Source: JADJGC01 sp964617645
Lineage (GTDB): Bacteria; Zixibacteria; MSB-5A5; CAIYYT01
Length of the DNA: 64,000 nt
Assembly: GCA_964617645.1 (NCBI GenBank)
Contig: CAZTYE010000002.1
Location: 62,001 to 126,000, forward strand
Direction of reading: 5' to 3'
Each line of letters opens with the position of its first letter. The first letter of the stretch is position 1. Below, piece by piece: positions 7,484 through 16,693 of the stretch. The position numbers and the translations under genes were made by a program. The notes beneath the pieces were generated by a model, which did no database searches, was not told the DNA's origin, and saw only the letters and a list, made by a program, of their open reading frames with translations.

Positions 7484-8631
7484 TACTTTCCTTCACCGAT
7501 GATTGATCTCGCGATCACCATTTTCTGCGCCTCGGTTGTGCCTTCATAGATTTCCGTCACTCGAGCGTCGCGGAAATAACGCTCGACGGCATACTCTTTG
7601 ACGTATCCGTAGCCGCCGTGGATCTGCACCGCTTCGTTGGCGACGTAGTTGGCGGTTTGTGATGCCACCAATTTGGCCATCGAAATCTCCGCCGGGTGGG
7701 AACCCGGGGCATCATAGAGCGTCGCGGCGCGATACGTGAGCAGCCGCGCGGCGTCGATGCGCGTCGCCATCTCGGCGATTTTGAACTGCGTTGCCTGGAA
7801 GTTGATGATCGGCTGGTCAAACTGCTTGCGCTCTTTAGCGTAGCTCAGTGCTTCGTCGAATGCCGCCTGCGCGATACCCAAGGCTTGCGAAGCGATGCCG
7901 ATGCGCCCGGCCTCCAAGAGCGAGAAGGCAACGCGCAAGCCGTGGTTTTCTTCGCCCAAGAGCGCCGTGACGGGAATCTTGCAGTCAACGTAGGAAACCT
8001 CGCGCGTGTCGGATGCTTTCAGACCCATCTTCTTTTCCGGCTTGCCGACATTCATTCCCGGCGCGCCCGGCTCGATGAGGAGGCACGAGACGCCCTTGCG
8101 ACCCAGTTCCGGGTGGGTCAGCACGAACGTGACAAAGACGCCGGCGTATCCGGCGGAAGTTACCCAACTCTTTGTGCCATTCAGAACAAAGTCGCTACCC
8201 TGCTTGACCGCGCGACACTGAAGCGCTCCGGCGTCGGTACCCGCCCCCGGCTCGGAAAGCGAATACGCGCCGATGATTTCTCCGGCGGCCAAGCGCGGCA
8301 GAAACTTCTGTTTCTGCTCGGGAGTGCCGAAGTTGCTGATGGCTTTAATCACCAGCGAATTGTGAACCGAGATTGCGACCGAGAGAGCCGCGCACGCCCG
8401 CGAAATCTCTTCGATGACCAACGCGTAGCTGAGGCTGTCGACCGCCAAGCCGCCGAATTCCTCCGGAGCGAGCAGGCCGAAGTAACCGAGTTCGGCGGTC
8501 TCCTTGAGGAGTTCGGCCGGGAGATGTTCGTGAGCGTCGAGTTCTTCGGCAATCGGCCTAAGCCGTTTTTGCGCAAATTCCCGCGCGCTGTCGCGCATAA
8601 GAATGTGGTCTTCACTAAGATTGAAATCCAT
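7483..8631 (-). CDS. acyl-CoA dehydrogenase (2), short/butyryl-chain type
   Basis: 382 residues, a paralogue of the next gene with the same three-domain plan. Signatures include Tyr-Ser-Leu-Ser-Glu-Pro-Gly-Ala-Gly-Thr-Asp, Ile-His-Gly-Gly-Tyr-Gly-Tyr and Glu-Ile-Tyr-Glu-Gly-Thr-Thr-Glu, the last holding the catalytic Glu. The sequence resembles butyryl-CoA dehydrogenases. GAGGAG precedes the ATG by 10 bases. It lies about 70 bases downstream of the 3-hydroxyacyl-CoA dehydrogenase gene, and the thiolase lies further upstream, which supports a role in fatty-acid or branched-chain acyl-CoA oxidation, or in butyrate metabolism. Confidence 0.9.
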   Translation of the reverse strand: MDFNLSEDHILMRDSAREFAQKRLRPIAEELDAHEHLPAELLKETAELGYFGLLAPEEFGGLAVDSLSYALVIEEISRACAALSVAISVHNSLVIKAISNFGTPEQKQKFLPRLAAGEIIGAYSLSEPGAGTDAGALQCRAVKQGSDFVLNGTKSWVTSAGYAGVFVTFVLTHPELGRKGVSCLLIEPGAPGMNVGKPEKKMGLKASDTREVSYVDCKIPVTALLGEENHGLRVAFSLLEAGRIGIASQALGIAQAAFDEALSYAKERKQFDQPIINFQATQFKIAEMATRIDAARLLTYRAATLYDAPGSHPAEISMAKLVASQTANYVANEAVQIHGGYGYVKEYAVERYFRDARVTEIYEGTTEAQKMVIARSIIGEGK

Positions 8632-8701
8632 TTATCGAACGCTCCTCGTTAGAGAGTCGTGAATCCAGCTATGTAATGACTGGGCGCATTGCCATGCGAC
8701 C

Positions 8702-9553
8702 CTACGCATAGGCGTAAAAGCCGCGGCCGGTCTTGCGGCCCAGCCAGCCGGCCTGCACCATCTTGCGCAGCAAAGGACAGGGACGGTATTTCGTATCGCC
8801 GAGTCCGGCATGCAATGTCTCCATGATCGCCAGACATACATCGAGGCCGATGAAGTCCGCCAATTGCAGCGGCCCCATCGGATGATTCATGCCGAGCTTC
8901 ATTACCGTGTCGATCTCATCCCGACCCGAGACACCTTCCATCAGGCAGTACGCGGCTTCGTTGATCATCGGCATCAGGATTCGGTTTGCGATAAAGCCGG
9001 GATAGTCATTGACCTCGACCGGCGTTTTGTCCAGTTTGAGTGACAACTCTTCGATCAAACTGAAGGTCGCGTCACTCGTCGCAATGCCGCGAATAATCTC
9101 AATCAGCTTCATCATCGGCACCGGATTCATGAAGTGCATACCGATGAACTTGTCCGGGCGCTTGGTTGCCGACGCCAACTGCGTGATTGGCAGTGATGAG
9201 GTGTTCGAGGCGAAGATCGCTTCCGGTCCGCAGACCGAATCCATTTGCGACCAGAACTTGTTTTTGGCTGCGAGTTCTTCAAAAATTGCCTCAATGACAA
9301 GTTGCGCCCCGGCGGCGTCGTTGAGGTTCGTCGTCGGCTTGATACGTGCAAGAGTGGCGTCAGAGTCTGCTTGCGTCAAGAGCTCTTTCTTGACCTGGCG
9401 AGCCAGATTACCCCTAATTGTTTCGATACCGCGATTGAGATAGTCCGGCGACATGTCCATGAGCAGTACATTGTATCCCTTTTGCGCGAACACATGGGCA
9501 ATACCGTTGCCCATCGTTCCGGCACCGGCAACTGCGACAGTCTTAATATCCAT
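8702..9553 (-). CDS. hbd: 3-hydroxybutyryl-CoA dehydrogenase
   Basis: 283 residues, the length of the stand-alone NAD(P)-dependent 3-hydroxyacyl-CoA dehydrogenase that interconverts 3-hydroxyacyl-CoA and 3-oxoacyl-CoA. The N-terminus has the Rossmann motif Gly-Ala-Gly-Thr-Met-Gly-Asn-Gly-Ile-Ala; the catalytic His lies in Gly-Met-His-Phe-Met-Asn-Pro-Val-Pro; the C-terminal helical domain begins at Asp-Tyr-Pro-Gly-Phe-Ile-Ala-Asn-Arg. I start at ATG 9553, just before the Rossmann strand; a TTG at 9565 would add four residues. It sits between the thiolase and the acyl-CoA dehydrogenases. Confidence 0.9.
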   Translation of the reverse strand: MDIKTVAVAGAGTMGNGIAHVFAQKGYNVLLMDMSPDYLNRGIETIRGNLARQVKKELLTQADSDATLARIKPTTNLNDAAGAQLVIEAIFEELAAKNKFWSQMDSVCGPEAIFASNTSSLPITQLASATKRPDKFIGMHFMNPVPMMKLIEIIRGIATSDATFSLIEELSLKLDKTPVEVNDYPGFIANRILMPMINEAAYCLMEGVSGRDEIDTVMKLGMNHPMGPLQLADFIGLDVCLAIMETLHAGLGDTKYRPCPLLRKMVQAGWLGRKTGRGFYAYA

Positions 9554-9822
9554 AAGAGAGAACAAACCCTATATCAGAAAGTCAGTCAATCGACTAAGTT
9601 TCGGACGCGAGACGGTCGCGTTGTTTCCACAGTACCTGCGGAAAACCGCATTCAGCCTCGGACGAGCGCCGCTCGCTCCAGCCCCGGATGGAGAAACGCT
9701 CCCGTAACATGGGCGCATTGCCCTCTGCTCTTCCGCGTGGAGCCGACCGTGATCGTTTCGCGACAGCCTTGGTGCCGTTTGTCTAAACGGAAGTCCCATC
9801 CTGAAGGATGGAACACCGGTAC

Positions 9823-11013
9823 CTAAATCATTTCAACCGCCAGAGCGACGGCATTACCGCCGCCGAGGCAGAGAGTCGCGAGACCGGTTTTCTTGCCGCG
9901 ATCTTTAAGCGCATAGATCAGCGTAGTCAAGATCCTCGCGCCCGAAGCGCCAATCGGATGTCCCAGCGCCACGGCGCCGCCGTTGACATTCACGCGATTC
10001 CAATCCCATCCAAGCGCCTTGCCATCGGCTAACGCCTGAACGCTGAATGCCTCGTTCGCTTCGATGAGGTCGAAATAGTTGATATCGACGTTCATCTTCT
10101 TCATCAGTTTCTGCACGGCGTAAATCGGCGAGAAAAACAAGTCCTTCGGTGGCGTCCCGGCAGTCGTATAGGCGACAACCTTGGCCAGCGGCTTGAGCCC
10201 GTTCGCTTCGGCGTAACCCAATGAACTCACGACCAAAGCGCACGCACCGTCATTGAGTCCCGGTGCATTACCGGCCGTGACCGTGCCGTCCTTCTGGAAC
10301 GCCGGTTTCAGTTTCGATAACTGATCAACGGAGATATCCTTGCGCGGTGATTCGTCGGTGTTCACTATGACCGGATCGCCCTTTCGTTGCGGTACCATCA
10401 CATTGAAAATCTCGCTCTTGAACTTGCCGCCTTCCATAGCGGCGGCAGCTTTCATATGCGAGTTATAGGCAAACTCATCTTGCTCTTCGCGCGACACACC
10501 CGACTTCTGTTGCGTGTATTCGGCGGCATTGCCCATGTGGAAGTTGTTGAATGAGTCCCAAAGGCCGTCTTTGATCATCAAGTCTTCGACCTGCTGGTTA
10601 CCGAGACGCATCCCGCTGCGCGCCGTCGGCAGCGCATAGGGGACATTGGTCATCGATTCCATGCCGCCGGCCACGATGAGGTCGGCATCACCGGCCTTGA
10701 TCGCCTGCGCCGCCAGCATCACGGCCTTCAGGCCCGAGCCACAAACCTTGTTGATGGTAATACAAGCTGCCTCCGGGGGAATCCCGCCATGAATTGCCGC
10801 CTGCCGAGCCGGAGCTTGGCCGGCGCCGCCCTGCACAACCTGGCCGAGAATGCACTCCTGCACATCCTTGACATCGATGCCTGCGCGCTTCACGGCTTCC
10901 TGAACGGCTAACGCCCCGAGTTGCGGCGCTGAGAATCCGGCCAAACCGCCCTGAAACTTGCCGATTGCCGTGCGACAGGCCGACAATATTACCGCTTGTG
11001 GTTGATTAGTCAT
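9823..11013 (-). CDS. atoB: acetyl-CoA C-acetyltransferase (thiolase)
   Basis: 396 residues of the thiolase superfamily, which cleaves acetoacetyl-CoA or condenses two acetyl-CoA. The acylated Cys is in Lys-Val-Cys-Gly-Ser-Gly-Leu-Lys; the C-terminus has Asn-Val-Asn-Gly-Gly-Ala-Val-Ala-Leu-Gly-His-Pro-Ile-Gly-Ala-Ser-Gly and Leu-Cys-Leu-Gly-Gly-Gly with the second Cys. After this triple Gly the usual Met-Gly is Asn-Ala here. ATG at 11013 is chosen because AAGGAG lies 10 bases upstream and the protein then opens with Gln-Ala-Val-Ile-Leu. It is the first gene of the beta-oxidation-like set on this strand. Confidence 0.9.
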   Translation of the reverse strand: MTNQPQAVILSACRTAIGKFQGGLAGFSAPQLGALAVQEAVKRAGIDVKDVQECILGQVVQGGAGQAPARQAAIHGGIPPEAACITINKVCGSGLKAVMLAAQAIKAGDADLIVAGGMESMTNVPYALPTARSGMRLGNQQVEDLMIKDGLWDSFNNFHMGNAAEYTQQKSGVSREEQDEFAYNSHMKAAAAMEGGKFKSEIFNVMVPQRKGDPVIVNTDESPRKDISVDQLSKLKPAFQKDGTVTAGNAPGLNDGACALVVSSLGYAEANGLKPLAKVVAYTTAGTPPKDLFFSPIYAVQKLMKKMNVDINYFDLIEANEAFSVQALADGKALGWDWNRVNVNGGAVALGHPIGASGARILTTLIYALKDRGKKTGLATLCLGGGNAVALAVEMI

Positions 11014-11211
11014 TGTATCGCGACTCCTTGGATAAGGCGAATCTCCCAACTTGCACCACACCGAAACTACGCGCCAGCAGCGGTCAATCAACCGTCAGAA
11101 GCGGCAGCTATCGGATGCAGAAATTACGAAAATCGCGGCGTCGGAGCAAGAAAATCCGAACTGCTTGTGAAGGATTTCACAGGAGATTCCGGCGACAATC
11201 CGCTTCGCGGT

Positions 11212-12756
11212 CTATTCCCATTCAATCGTTGCGGGCGGTTTTGAGGAGATGTCGTAGACGACGCGGTTAACGCCTTTAACCTGATTGATGATGAGGTTTG
11301 AGGCCTCACCTAACACTTCGTGGGGGATTTTCGCCCAATCGGCGGTCATGCCATCAAGAGACGTCACAGCGCGAAGCGCGACGGTATACTCGTATGTGCG
11401 CTCATCCCCCATGACGCCAACCGATTTGACCGGCAGCAATACGGAAAAGGCCTGCCAGATTTCGTCGTACAAACCGCGTGAATGGAGTAGATCGATGAAG
11501 ATCTTGTCGACCTTGCGCAAGATCGCCAGCCGATCCGATGTGATTTCTCCCAATACGCGTACCGCCAAACCGGGACCGGGAAACGGATGACGCCACAGAA
11601 TGTGATGCGGCATTCCCAATTTCTCTCCGATCTCACGCACTTCATCTTTGAACAGCTCGCGCAACGGCTCAACCAGCCTGAGGTGCATACGCTCCGGCAA
11701 TCCGCCGACGTTGTGATGCGACTTGATTGTTACCGACGGCCCCTTGAAAGACACCGATTCGATGACATCGGGATAAAGGGTGCCCTGGGCGAGAAATTTC
11801 ACGTCGCCGTGCTTTTGAGCTTCGGCCTCGAATACTTCGATAAAAACGCGGCCGATAATCTTGCGCTTTTGCTCGGGGTCGGTCACACCCGCAAGCTCGT
11901 TGAGGAACCGGGGCGCTGCATCGACGCGTGTGACATGCAGATCAAGGTGGTCGAGCGCGTCGAGCACGTCGTTTTCTTCATTCTGACGTAATAAGCCGTT
12001 GTCGACGAAGATTCCAATGAGATTTGTGCCGAGCGCTCTTGACAAGAGCAAGCCACAAACCGCTGAATCGACGCCGCCGGAGATGCCGAGAATGACCTTC
12101 TCCTGCCCCACTTGCCGGCGAATTTCAGCTACAGAGCGGTCGATGAAGGACTGCATCGTCCAATCGCCTTTGGCGCGGCAAATCTCAAACACGAAATTGT
12201 GCAGCAGATGCTTTCCTTGCACCGTGTGCGCGACTTCGGGGTGAAACTGCACGCAGTAAATTTTCGCCTGATCACTTTCCATCGCGGCGATGGCGACATC
12301 GGAAGTGGACGCGATCACATCAAAACCCGGCGGCGGTTTGACAATCGTGTCGCCGTGGCTCATCCACACGGTCGAATTCTCGACACCGTTCTTGAAGATC
12401 GTCGAGCGCAGATCGGCATTGACCGTGGCTCGGCCATACTCGCGCGATGCCGAGCGCGCCAGTTGCCCGCCGCGTAACTTCGCGATCAATTGCATGCCGT
12501 AGCAGATACCCAGAACCGGCACGTCCATTTCCAGGTACCGCGCATCGATCGCGGGCGAATTCGGCTCCAGTACCGAGGCCGGTCCGCCGGAGAGAATTAC
12601 ACCGACAATATGCTCGCCGCCGAATTTCTCGAACGCCGTTGTGCAGGGATGAATTTCGCAATAAACGTGCATCTCGCGCACGCGACGCGCGATCAATTGC
12701 GTGAATTGCGAACCAAAATCCAAAATCAGAATCATCTCGCTGCCGCGAGCGCTCAT
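11212..12756 (-). CDS. guaA: GMP synthase (glutamine-hydrolysing)
   Basis: 514 residues with the three parts of GuaA: an N-terminal class I glutamine amidotransferase (Gly-Ile-Cys-Tyr-Gly-Met with the nucleophile, and a His-x-Glu pair in Phe-His-Pro-Glu), an ATP pyrophosphatase domain with the PP-loop Ile-Ser-Gly-Gly-Val-Asp-Ser, and the C-terminal dimerisation domain ending Ile-Glu-Trp-Glu. It converts XMP to GMP. The ATG at 12756 overlaps the nadB stop as ATGA and has GGAG 8 bases upstream inside nadB; an ATG two codons earlier is too close to that RBS. It is the last gene of the long lipid A/NAD run. Confidence 0.95.
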   Translation of the reverse strand: MSARGSEMILILDFGSQFTQLIARRVREMHVYCEIHPCTTAFEKFGGEHIVGVILSGGPASVLEPNSPAIDARYLEMDVPVLGICYGMQLIAKLRGGQLARSASREYGRATVNADLRSTIFKNGVENSTVWMSHGDTIVKPPPGFDVIASTSDVAIAAMESDQAKIYCVQFHPEVAHTVQGKHLLHNFVFEICRAKGDWTMQSFIDRSVAEIRRQVGQEKVILGISGGVDSAVCGLLLSRALGTNLIGIFVDNGLLRQNEENDVLDALDHLDLHVTRVDAAPRFLNELAGVTDPEQKRKIIGRVFIEVFEAEAQKHGDVKFLAQGTLYPDVIESVSFKGPSVTIKSHHNVGGLPERMHLRLVEPLRELFKDEVREIGEKLGMPHHILWRHPFPGPGLAVRVLGEITSDRLAILRKVDKIFIDLLHSRGLYDEIWQAFSVLLPVKSVGVMGDERTYEYTVALRAVTSLDGMTADWAKIPHEVLGEASNLIINQVKGVNRVVYDISSKPPATIEWE

Positions 12757-14354
12757 AGCCATTTCTCCTCTTTGCGGGTCAACTCCCGTTTCCAGCGCAT
12801 ATCGTCAACGTCCGGGTGGTCGATGTTGTAATGCAATCCGCGCGATTCCGTGCGCTCGATCGCGAAATCGATAATCAACTGTGCCACCGTCGCCAAATTG
12901 CGAAGCTCGATGGCCTCGTAACTCCACGCCCGAGTTTGGAAATAGTCCTCGATGTCCTTGACCAGAAGGTGGACGCGTTCGCGCGCGCGATTGAGACGGT
13001 AATCGGAACGCACGACGCCAACGTAGTCCCACATCAGGTTCAGCAGTTCGCTCCGGTCATGATTAAGCAAAACCCGCTCTTTGCGTTTCAGGCGGGTGCC
13101 GACCTCCGCCGATTGATTGCTCGACGCGTTGGCGACTTCGCGATCGACATCATTAACCGTTGCAATAGCGGCAGCGAAGTCCGCCGTGGCAACGGCTTCC
13201 AAGAGCGAATTGGATGCCAACCGGTTCGCGCCGTGCATTCCGGTCATGCCGACTTCACCGCAGGCAAAAAGATTCCTGATATCGCTGCGACACTCCAAAT
13301 CGGTCGCGACGCCGCCGCACATGTAATGTGCCGCCGGCACAACGGGAATGCGGTCCTTGGTGATATCAATGCCAAGCGCGAGGCACTTTTGTTGAATATT
13401 CGGAAAGCGCTTGGCGATGATTTCCTCGGGAAGATGCGTGACATCCAAATAGACACAGGGGTCGCCCGAGGCTTTGAGCTCCGAGTCGATCGCGCGGGCG
13501 ACGATGTCTCGCGGCGCTAACTCGCCACTCGGGTGGTAGCGATGCATGAAGCGCACGCCGCGCTGCGTGGTGAGAATTCCACCTTCACCGCGGACAGCTT
13601 CGGAAATCAGGAATGTCTCGCCGCCGGGATTAAAGATAGTGGTCGGATGAAACTGGATGAACTCCATGTTGGCCACCGCGGCGCCGGCGCGATATGCCAT
13701 CGCGACACCGTCGCCCGTCGCAATCGCGGGATTGGAGGTGTGCTTGTAAACTACTCCAGAGCCGCCCGTAGCGAGCATCACCGATCCGGCGTAATAGGAC
13801 ACGGTATGCAGCGTCTGGCTGTCAAGACAGATTGCGCCGATACACTGGCGGCCGCGGCCGGTGTGAATCGTGATCAAATCGACGGCAATCTGGTTTTCGA
13901 AGATCTCAATGTTCTTGTCGGCGTGAACCGCCGCCAGGAGCGCGCTTTCAATCTCGCGACCCGTCGCGTCGGCTGCGTGAACTACGCGGCGCGTCGAGTG
14001 GCCGCCTTCGCGCGACAAATCCAAATGGCCGCGGGTCACAGCGCTTTCGTCGTGGCTGAACTTGACGCCGAGGTCGATCAGTTCCTGAATGCAGCCCGGC
14101 CCGGCCTCAACAATCCGAGTGACGACTTCGCGGCGCGACAGCCCGCAGCCGGTGGCCAGCGTGTCGGCAACATGGGCGTCAAAACTGTCGGTCGGCGCAA
14201 TGACCGCGGCGATACCGCCTTGGGCGTAGTTAGTGTTCGAGTCGGTTTTGCGTTTCTTCGTGACGATGGCGACCGTGCCTTTGCGGGCAACTTTGAGGGC
14301 GTACGAGAGACCGGCGATTCCTGATCCAATTACGAGAAAATCAAACTTCAGCAC
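12753..14354 (-). CDS. nadB: L-aspartate oxidase
   Basis: About 533 residues, close to E. coli NadB (540). This FAD enzyme oxidises aspartate to iminoaspartate, the first step of de novo NAD synthesis. The FAD-binding Val-Ile-Gly-Ser-Gly-Ile-Ala-Gly-Leu is at the N-terminus, followed by Thr-Asn-Tyr-Ala-Gln-Gly-Gly-Ile-Ala and His-Ser-Thr-Arg-Arg-Val; the C-terminal helical domain is complete. The open frame extends about 86 codons further upstream into lpxK, but a GTG at 14354 places the start just before the first strand. It overlaps the lpxK end by 14 bases and guaA by 4, so translational coupling is likely. Confidence 0.92.
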   Translation of the reverse strand: MLKFDFLVIGSGIAGLSYALKVARKGTVAIVTKKRKTDSNTNYAQGGIAAVIAPTDSFDAHVADTLATGCGLSRREVVTRIVEAGPGCIQELIDLGVKFSHDESAVTRGHLDLSREGGHSTRRVVHAADATGREIESALLAAVHADKNIEIFENQIAVDLITIHTGRGRQCIGAICLDSQTLHTVSYYAGSVMLATGGSGVVYKHTSNPAIATGDGVAMAYRAGAAVANMEFIQFHPTTIFNPGGETFLISEAVRGEGGILTTQRGVRFMHRYHPSGELAPRDIVARAIDSELKASGDPCVYLDVTHLPEEIIAKRFPNIQQKCLALGIDITKDRIPVVPAAHYMCGGVATDLECRSDIRNLFACGEVGMTGMHGANRLASNSLLEAVATADFAAAIATVNDVDREVANASSNQSAEVGTRLKRKERVLLNHDRSELLNLMWDYVGVVRSDYRLNRARERVHLLVKDIEDYFQTRAWSYEAIELRNLATVAQLIIDFAIERTESRGLHYNIDHPDVDDMRWKRELTRKEEKWL

Positions 14355-15420
14355 CGGCGACGCACCTCTGTACAAGGCCCCAGAATATATCGGCGCGCGC
14401 CCCAAATTCCAAGTCGATTTCCGCAATGAAGCAATCATTGGGCCGAAAGCGCTCCCGACGCAATCGAGCGGCATCCTTCGCGGTAGTGACCAAAGCGTCG
14501 GCAATATTTCCACTGACAATTCGCTGCAAACTCGCAATTTCGTCTGCGCTGAATCGATGGTGATCCGCAAACCGCGTTTCTCCGACGATCTGGCAATTGG
14601 CATCGCCTTCAATCAGGCGACGAAACGCCCCCGGGTTGCCGATTCCGGAAAAAAGCCACACGCTCGATGGGACTTCATTCGCCGATTCTCCTGTGGCCAA
14701 GTCACGTACCGAGGCCAGGCGCGTGCGCAGACGGAAGATCTTCTTTGGATCGACATGATGACCGATCTGCGATTCCAGCGCAGCAACGTCAGAGTCATGA
14801 GCCGTTTCAGTGCGCGTCAGCAGCACGGCATCGGCATGGCGTAGCGCCGAGATCGACTCGCGTAACGGACCGCCGGGCAGGGTCATGCCGTTGCCGAATC
14901 CGCGACTGGCGTCAACCGTGACGACATTGAGGTCGCGATGAATAGAGAGGTGTTGAAAGCCGTCGTCGAGAATATAGACCGCGGGTTGATATCGGCTTGC
15001 GATCGTCCGCGCATTGCGCAAGCGGTCACGCCCGACACCGAAAATCAACGATGGCAGGCGATGCGCCATCATCAAAACCTCGTCGCCGCAGTCGCGCAGT
15101 TGGGTATCATCAGCCTCAATAGCTTGGAAAACCACGGATTGCTTCTCATGTGCCGACCGGTAGCCGCGAGAGAGTATCGCGACTCGGCGACCATCTCCGG
15201 CTAATCGCTCAGCCAACATCATGACAACCGGAGTTTTGCCGGTGCCGCCGGTAGTCAGATTGCCAACGGAGATTACCGGCGCTGACGCCTTTGCCGGCTG
15301 CTTTGCAGTTGCACGCCGAAGATCGGCGACTACGCGATACAGCCAACCCGGCGGCAACAGCAGCGAACGGATCAGCTTGATGCCCACAGAGGGCGATCTA
15401 TCGTAGTGCAGTGATTCCAT
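14341..15420 (-). CDS. lpxK: tetraacyldisaccharide 4'-kinase
   Basis: 359 residues. LpxK phosphorylates the 4' position of tetraacyldisaccharide 1-phosphate to give lipid IVA at the inner membrane. The Walker A loop is Val-Gly-Asn-Leu-Thr-Thr-Gly-Gly-Thr-Gly-Lys-Thr-Pro-Val around residues 50-63, and Leu-Asp-Asp-Gly-Phe-Gln-His lies downstream. A hydrophobic N-terminal helix (Leu-Leu-Leu-Pro-Pro-Gly-Trp-Leu-Tyr) fits the membrane anchor. The ATG at 15420 overlaps the end of waaA; a TTG two codons upstream is possible. It follows waaA in a lipid A operon. Confidence 0.92.
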   Translation of the reverse strand: MESLHYDRSPSVGIKLIRSLLLPPGWLYRVVADLRRATAKQPAKASAPVISVGNLTTGGTGKTPVVMMLAERLAGDGRRVAILSRGYRSAHEKQSVVFQAIEADDTQLRDCGDEVLMMAHRLPSLIFGVGRDRLRNARTIASRYQPAVYILDDGFQHLSIHRDLNVVTVDASRGFGNGMTLPGGPLRESISALRHADAVLLTRTETAHDSDVAALESQIGHHVDPKKIFRLRTRLASVRDLATGESANEVPSSVWLFSGIGNPGAFRRLIEGDANCQIVGETRFADHHRFSADEIASLQRIVSGNIADALVTTAKDAARLRRERFRPNDCFIAEIDLEFGARADIFWGLVQRCVAGAEV

Positions 15421-16693
15421 CGGCAATCGTGTCCGCGGGCTTATCGAGGAGCTTCAAAATACGGGCGGAGTACTCGTCAAGGATATGCGCACTGTGCTCG
15501 CGCAGAACTGCCACCGATGGAGCACAGTTCGTGCGCAGATCGCCTTCCTGTAATAATCGCGACAACGTCTCCTCAAGCTGTGCTTCATTATCGACTGCGT
15601 GGCCGAGTCCGAACTGCTGCAAGAGCCGGTGGCCGCGCCGCTGCTGGAAGAAGTGTGGTCCATAAATGACCGGGCATCCCGCCAAAGCCGGTTCAAGCAA
15701 ATTGTGGCCTCCGATCGGCACGAGCGTGCCGCCGACAAACGCCAACTCTGCACGATGGTAAAGTGCGCTGAGGTAGCCCATTGCGTCCACAACAAGAATG
15801 CGATCCTCGCGAGTCAAGGAGAGTTCGCTCCAAAGGCGGAACGCCGCATTCCGCCCCTGCAACGCCAACTTGATTTCCGGGATGCGGTCGAGATGCCGCG
15901 GAACAAGTATGAGGCGCAGAGTTGGATGTTTGCGCCATGCGGTTTCGCAGACCCGGAGCAGCGCGATCTCCTCTCCTGGGCGCGTCGAACCGCAGACGAA
16001 AACGCGCTCGGCCTGCCAGGCACTGAGCCGCTCTGCCGCTTCGGCCGAAATCTCGGCGGCCGGCGGGTGATACTCTTCCTTCGCTGAACCAAGAACTTCA
16101 ATCCGATCGGGGCGCGCTCCCAATGCCGCAACGCGGAAGGCGTCTTCATCGCTCTGCATGATACAGGCCTCCAGGCGTTCCAGCAGCGGCGCGAACAGCG
16201 GCCGAAGCGCCCGGTAACGCTGCAGCGAATGGTCGGAAATACGTCCCGAAATCTGCGCTACCGGAATTTGTCGCTCAAATGCACATTCCATCAGAGTTGG
16301 CCACAACTCGGTTTCAATCAGAAGAATTGCCGCCGGCTGAAAGTGCGCCAAGAACCGTTGCACTGATCCGACAGTGTCGAAGGGATGAAAGCTGATGACA
16401 TCGGGCGGCATTGATGCCGCTTGCGCGTGAGCGCGACCCGTCCGCGTCGTTACAGTGAGTAGGAGCGGTCGGTCGGTGTTCGCGCGAAGCCTGGCGATGA
16501 GCTTGAGCGCCAGCGTGACTTCTCCCACAGACGACGCCACCAGCCAGATCGGCGACTTCGCGCGCCAACGATGAGGCAAGCCAAGGCCGAACCGCTCACG
16601 ATCGAGTGGCCTGCCGAGTGAAGCCTTCAACCAGACTACCGGCGCCAGTAACGCGACGTAGGCAATAGTGAAAGAGCGGTAGATGTATCTCAT
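15398..16693 (-). CDS. waaA: Kdo transferase
   Basis: 431 residues, a GT-B glycosyltransferase that adds 3-deoxy-D-manno-octulosonic acid from CMP-Kdo to lipid IVA on the cytoplasmic face. An N-terminal membrane segment (about residues 8-24) is followed by Trp-Leu-Val-Ala-Ser-Ser-Val-Gly-Glu-Val, containing the conserved Glu that acts as base, and a C-terminal half with Phe-Val-Gly-Gly-Thr-Leu-Val-Pro-Ile-Gly-Gly-His-Asn. The start overlaps the lpxB stop as ATGA. Whether one or two Kdo residues are added cannot be told from sequence. Confidence 0.92.
   Translation of the reverse strand: MRYIYRSFTIAYVALLAPVVWLKASLGRPLDRERFGLGLPHRWRAKSPIWLVASSVGEVTLALKLIARLRANTDRPLLLTVTTRTGRAHAQAASMPPDVISFHPFDTVGSVQRFLAHFQPAAILLIETELWPTLMECAFERQIPVAQISGRISDHSLQRYRALRPLFAPLLERLEACIMQSDEDAFRVAALGARPDRIEVLGSAKEEYHPPAAEISAEAAERLSAWQAERVFVCGSTRPGEEIALLRVCETAWRKHPTLRLILVPRHLDRIPEIKLALQGRNAAFRLWSELSLTREDRILVVDAMGYLSALYHRAELAFVGGTLVPIGGHNLLEPALAGCPVIYGPHFFQQRRGHRLLQQFGLGHAVDNEAQLEETLSRLLQEGDLRTNCAPSVAVLREHSAHILDEYSARILKLLDKPADTIADGITALR

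Noticed and set aside
5390..8652. Several plus-strand frames of 198-318 codons
   Set aside because: Antisense to ilvE and the two acyl-CoA dehydrogenases; no domain content.
9570..9820. Possible small gene in the gap between thiolase and hbd
   Set aside because: Short frames on both strands lack an RBS and motifs; only a 7-bp hairpin around the CCATCCT-GA-AGGATGG is seen.
13533..14324. 263-codon plus-strand frame
   Set aside because: Antisense to nadB; composition Arg/His-rich as in shadow frames.
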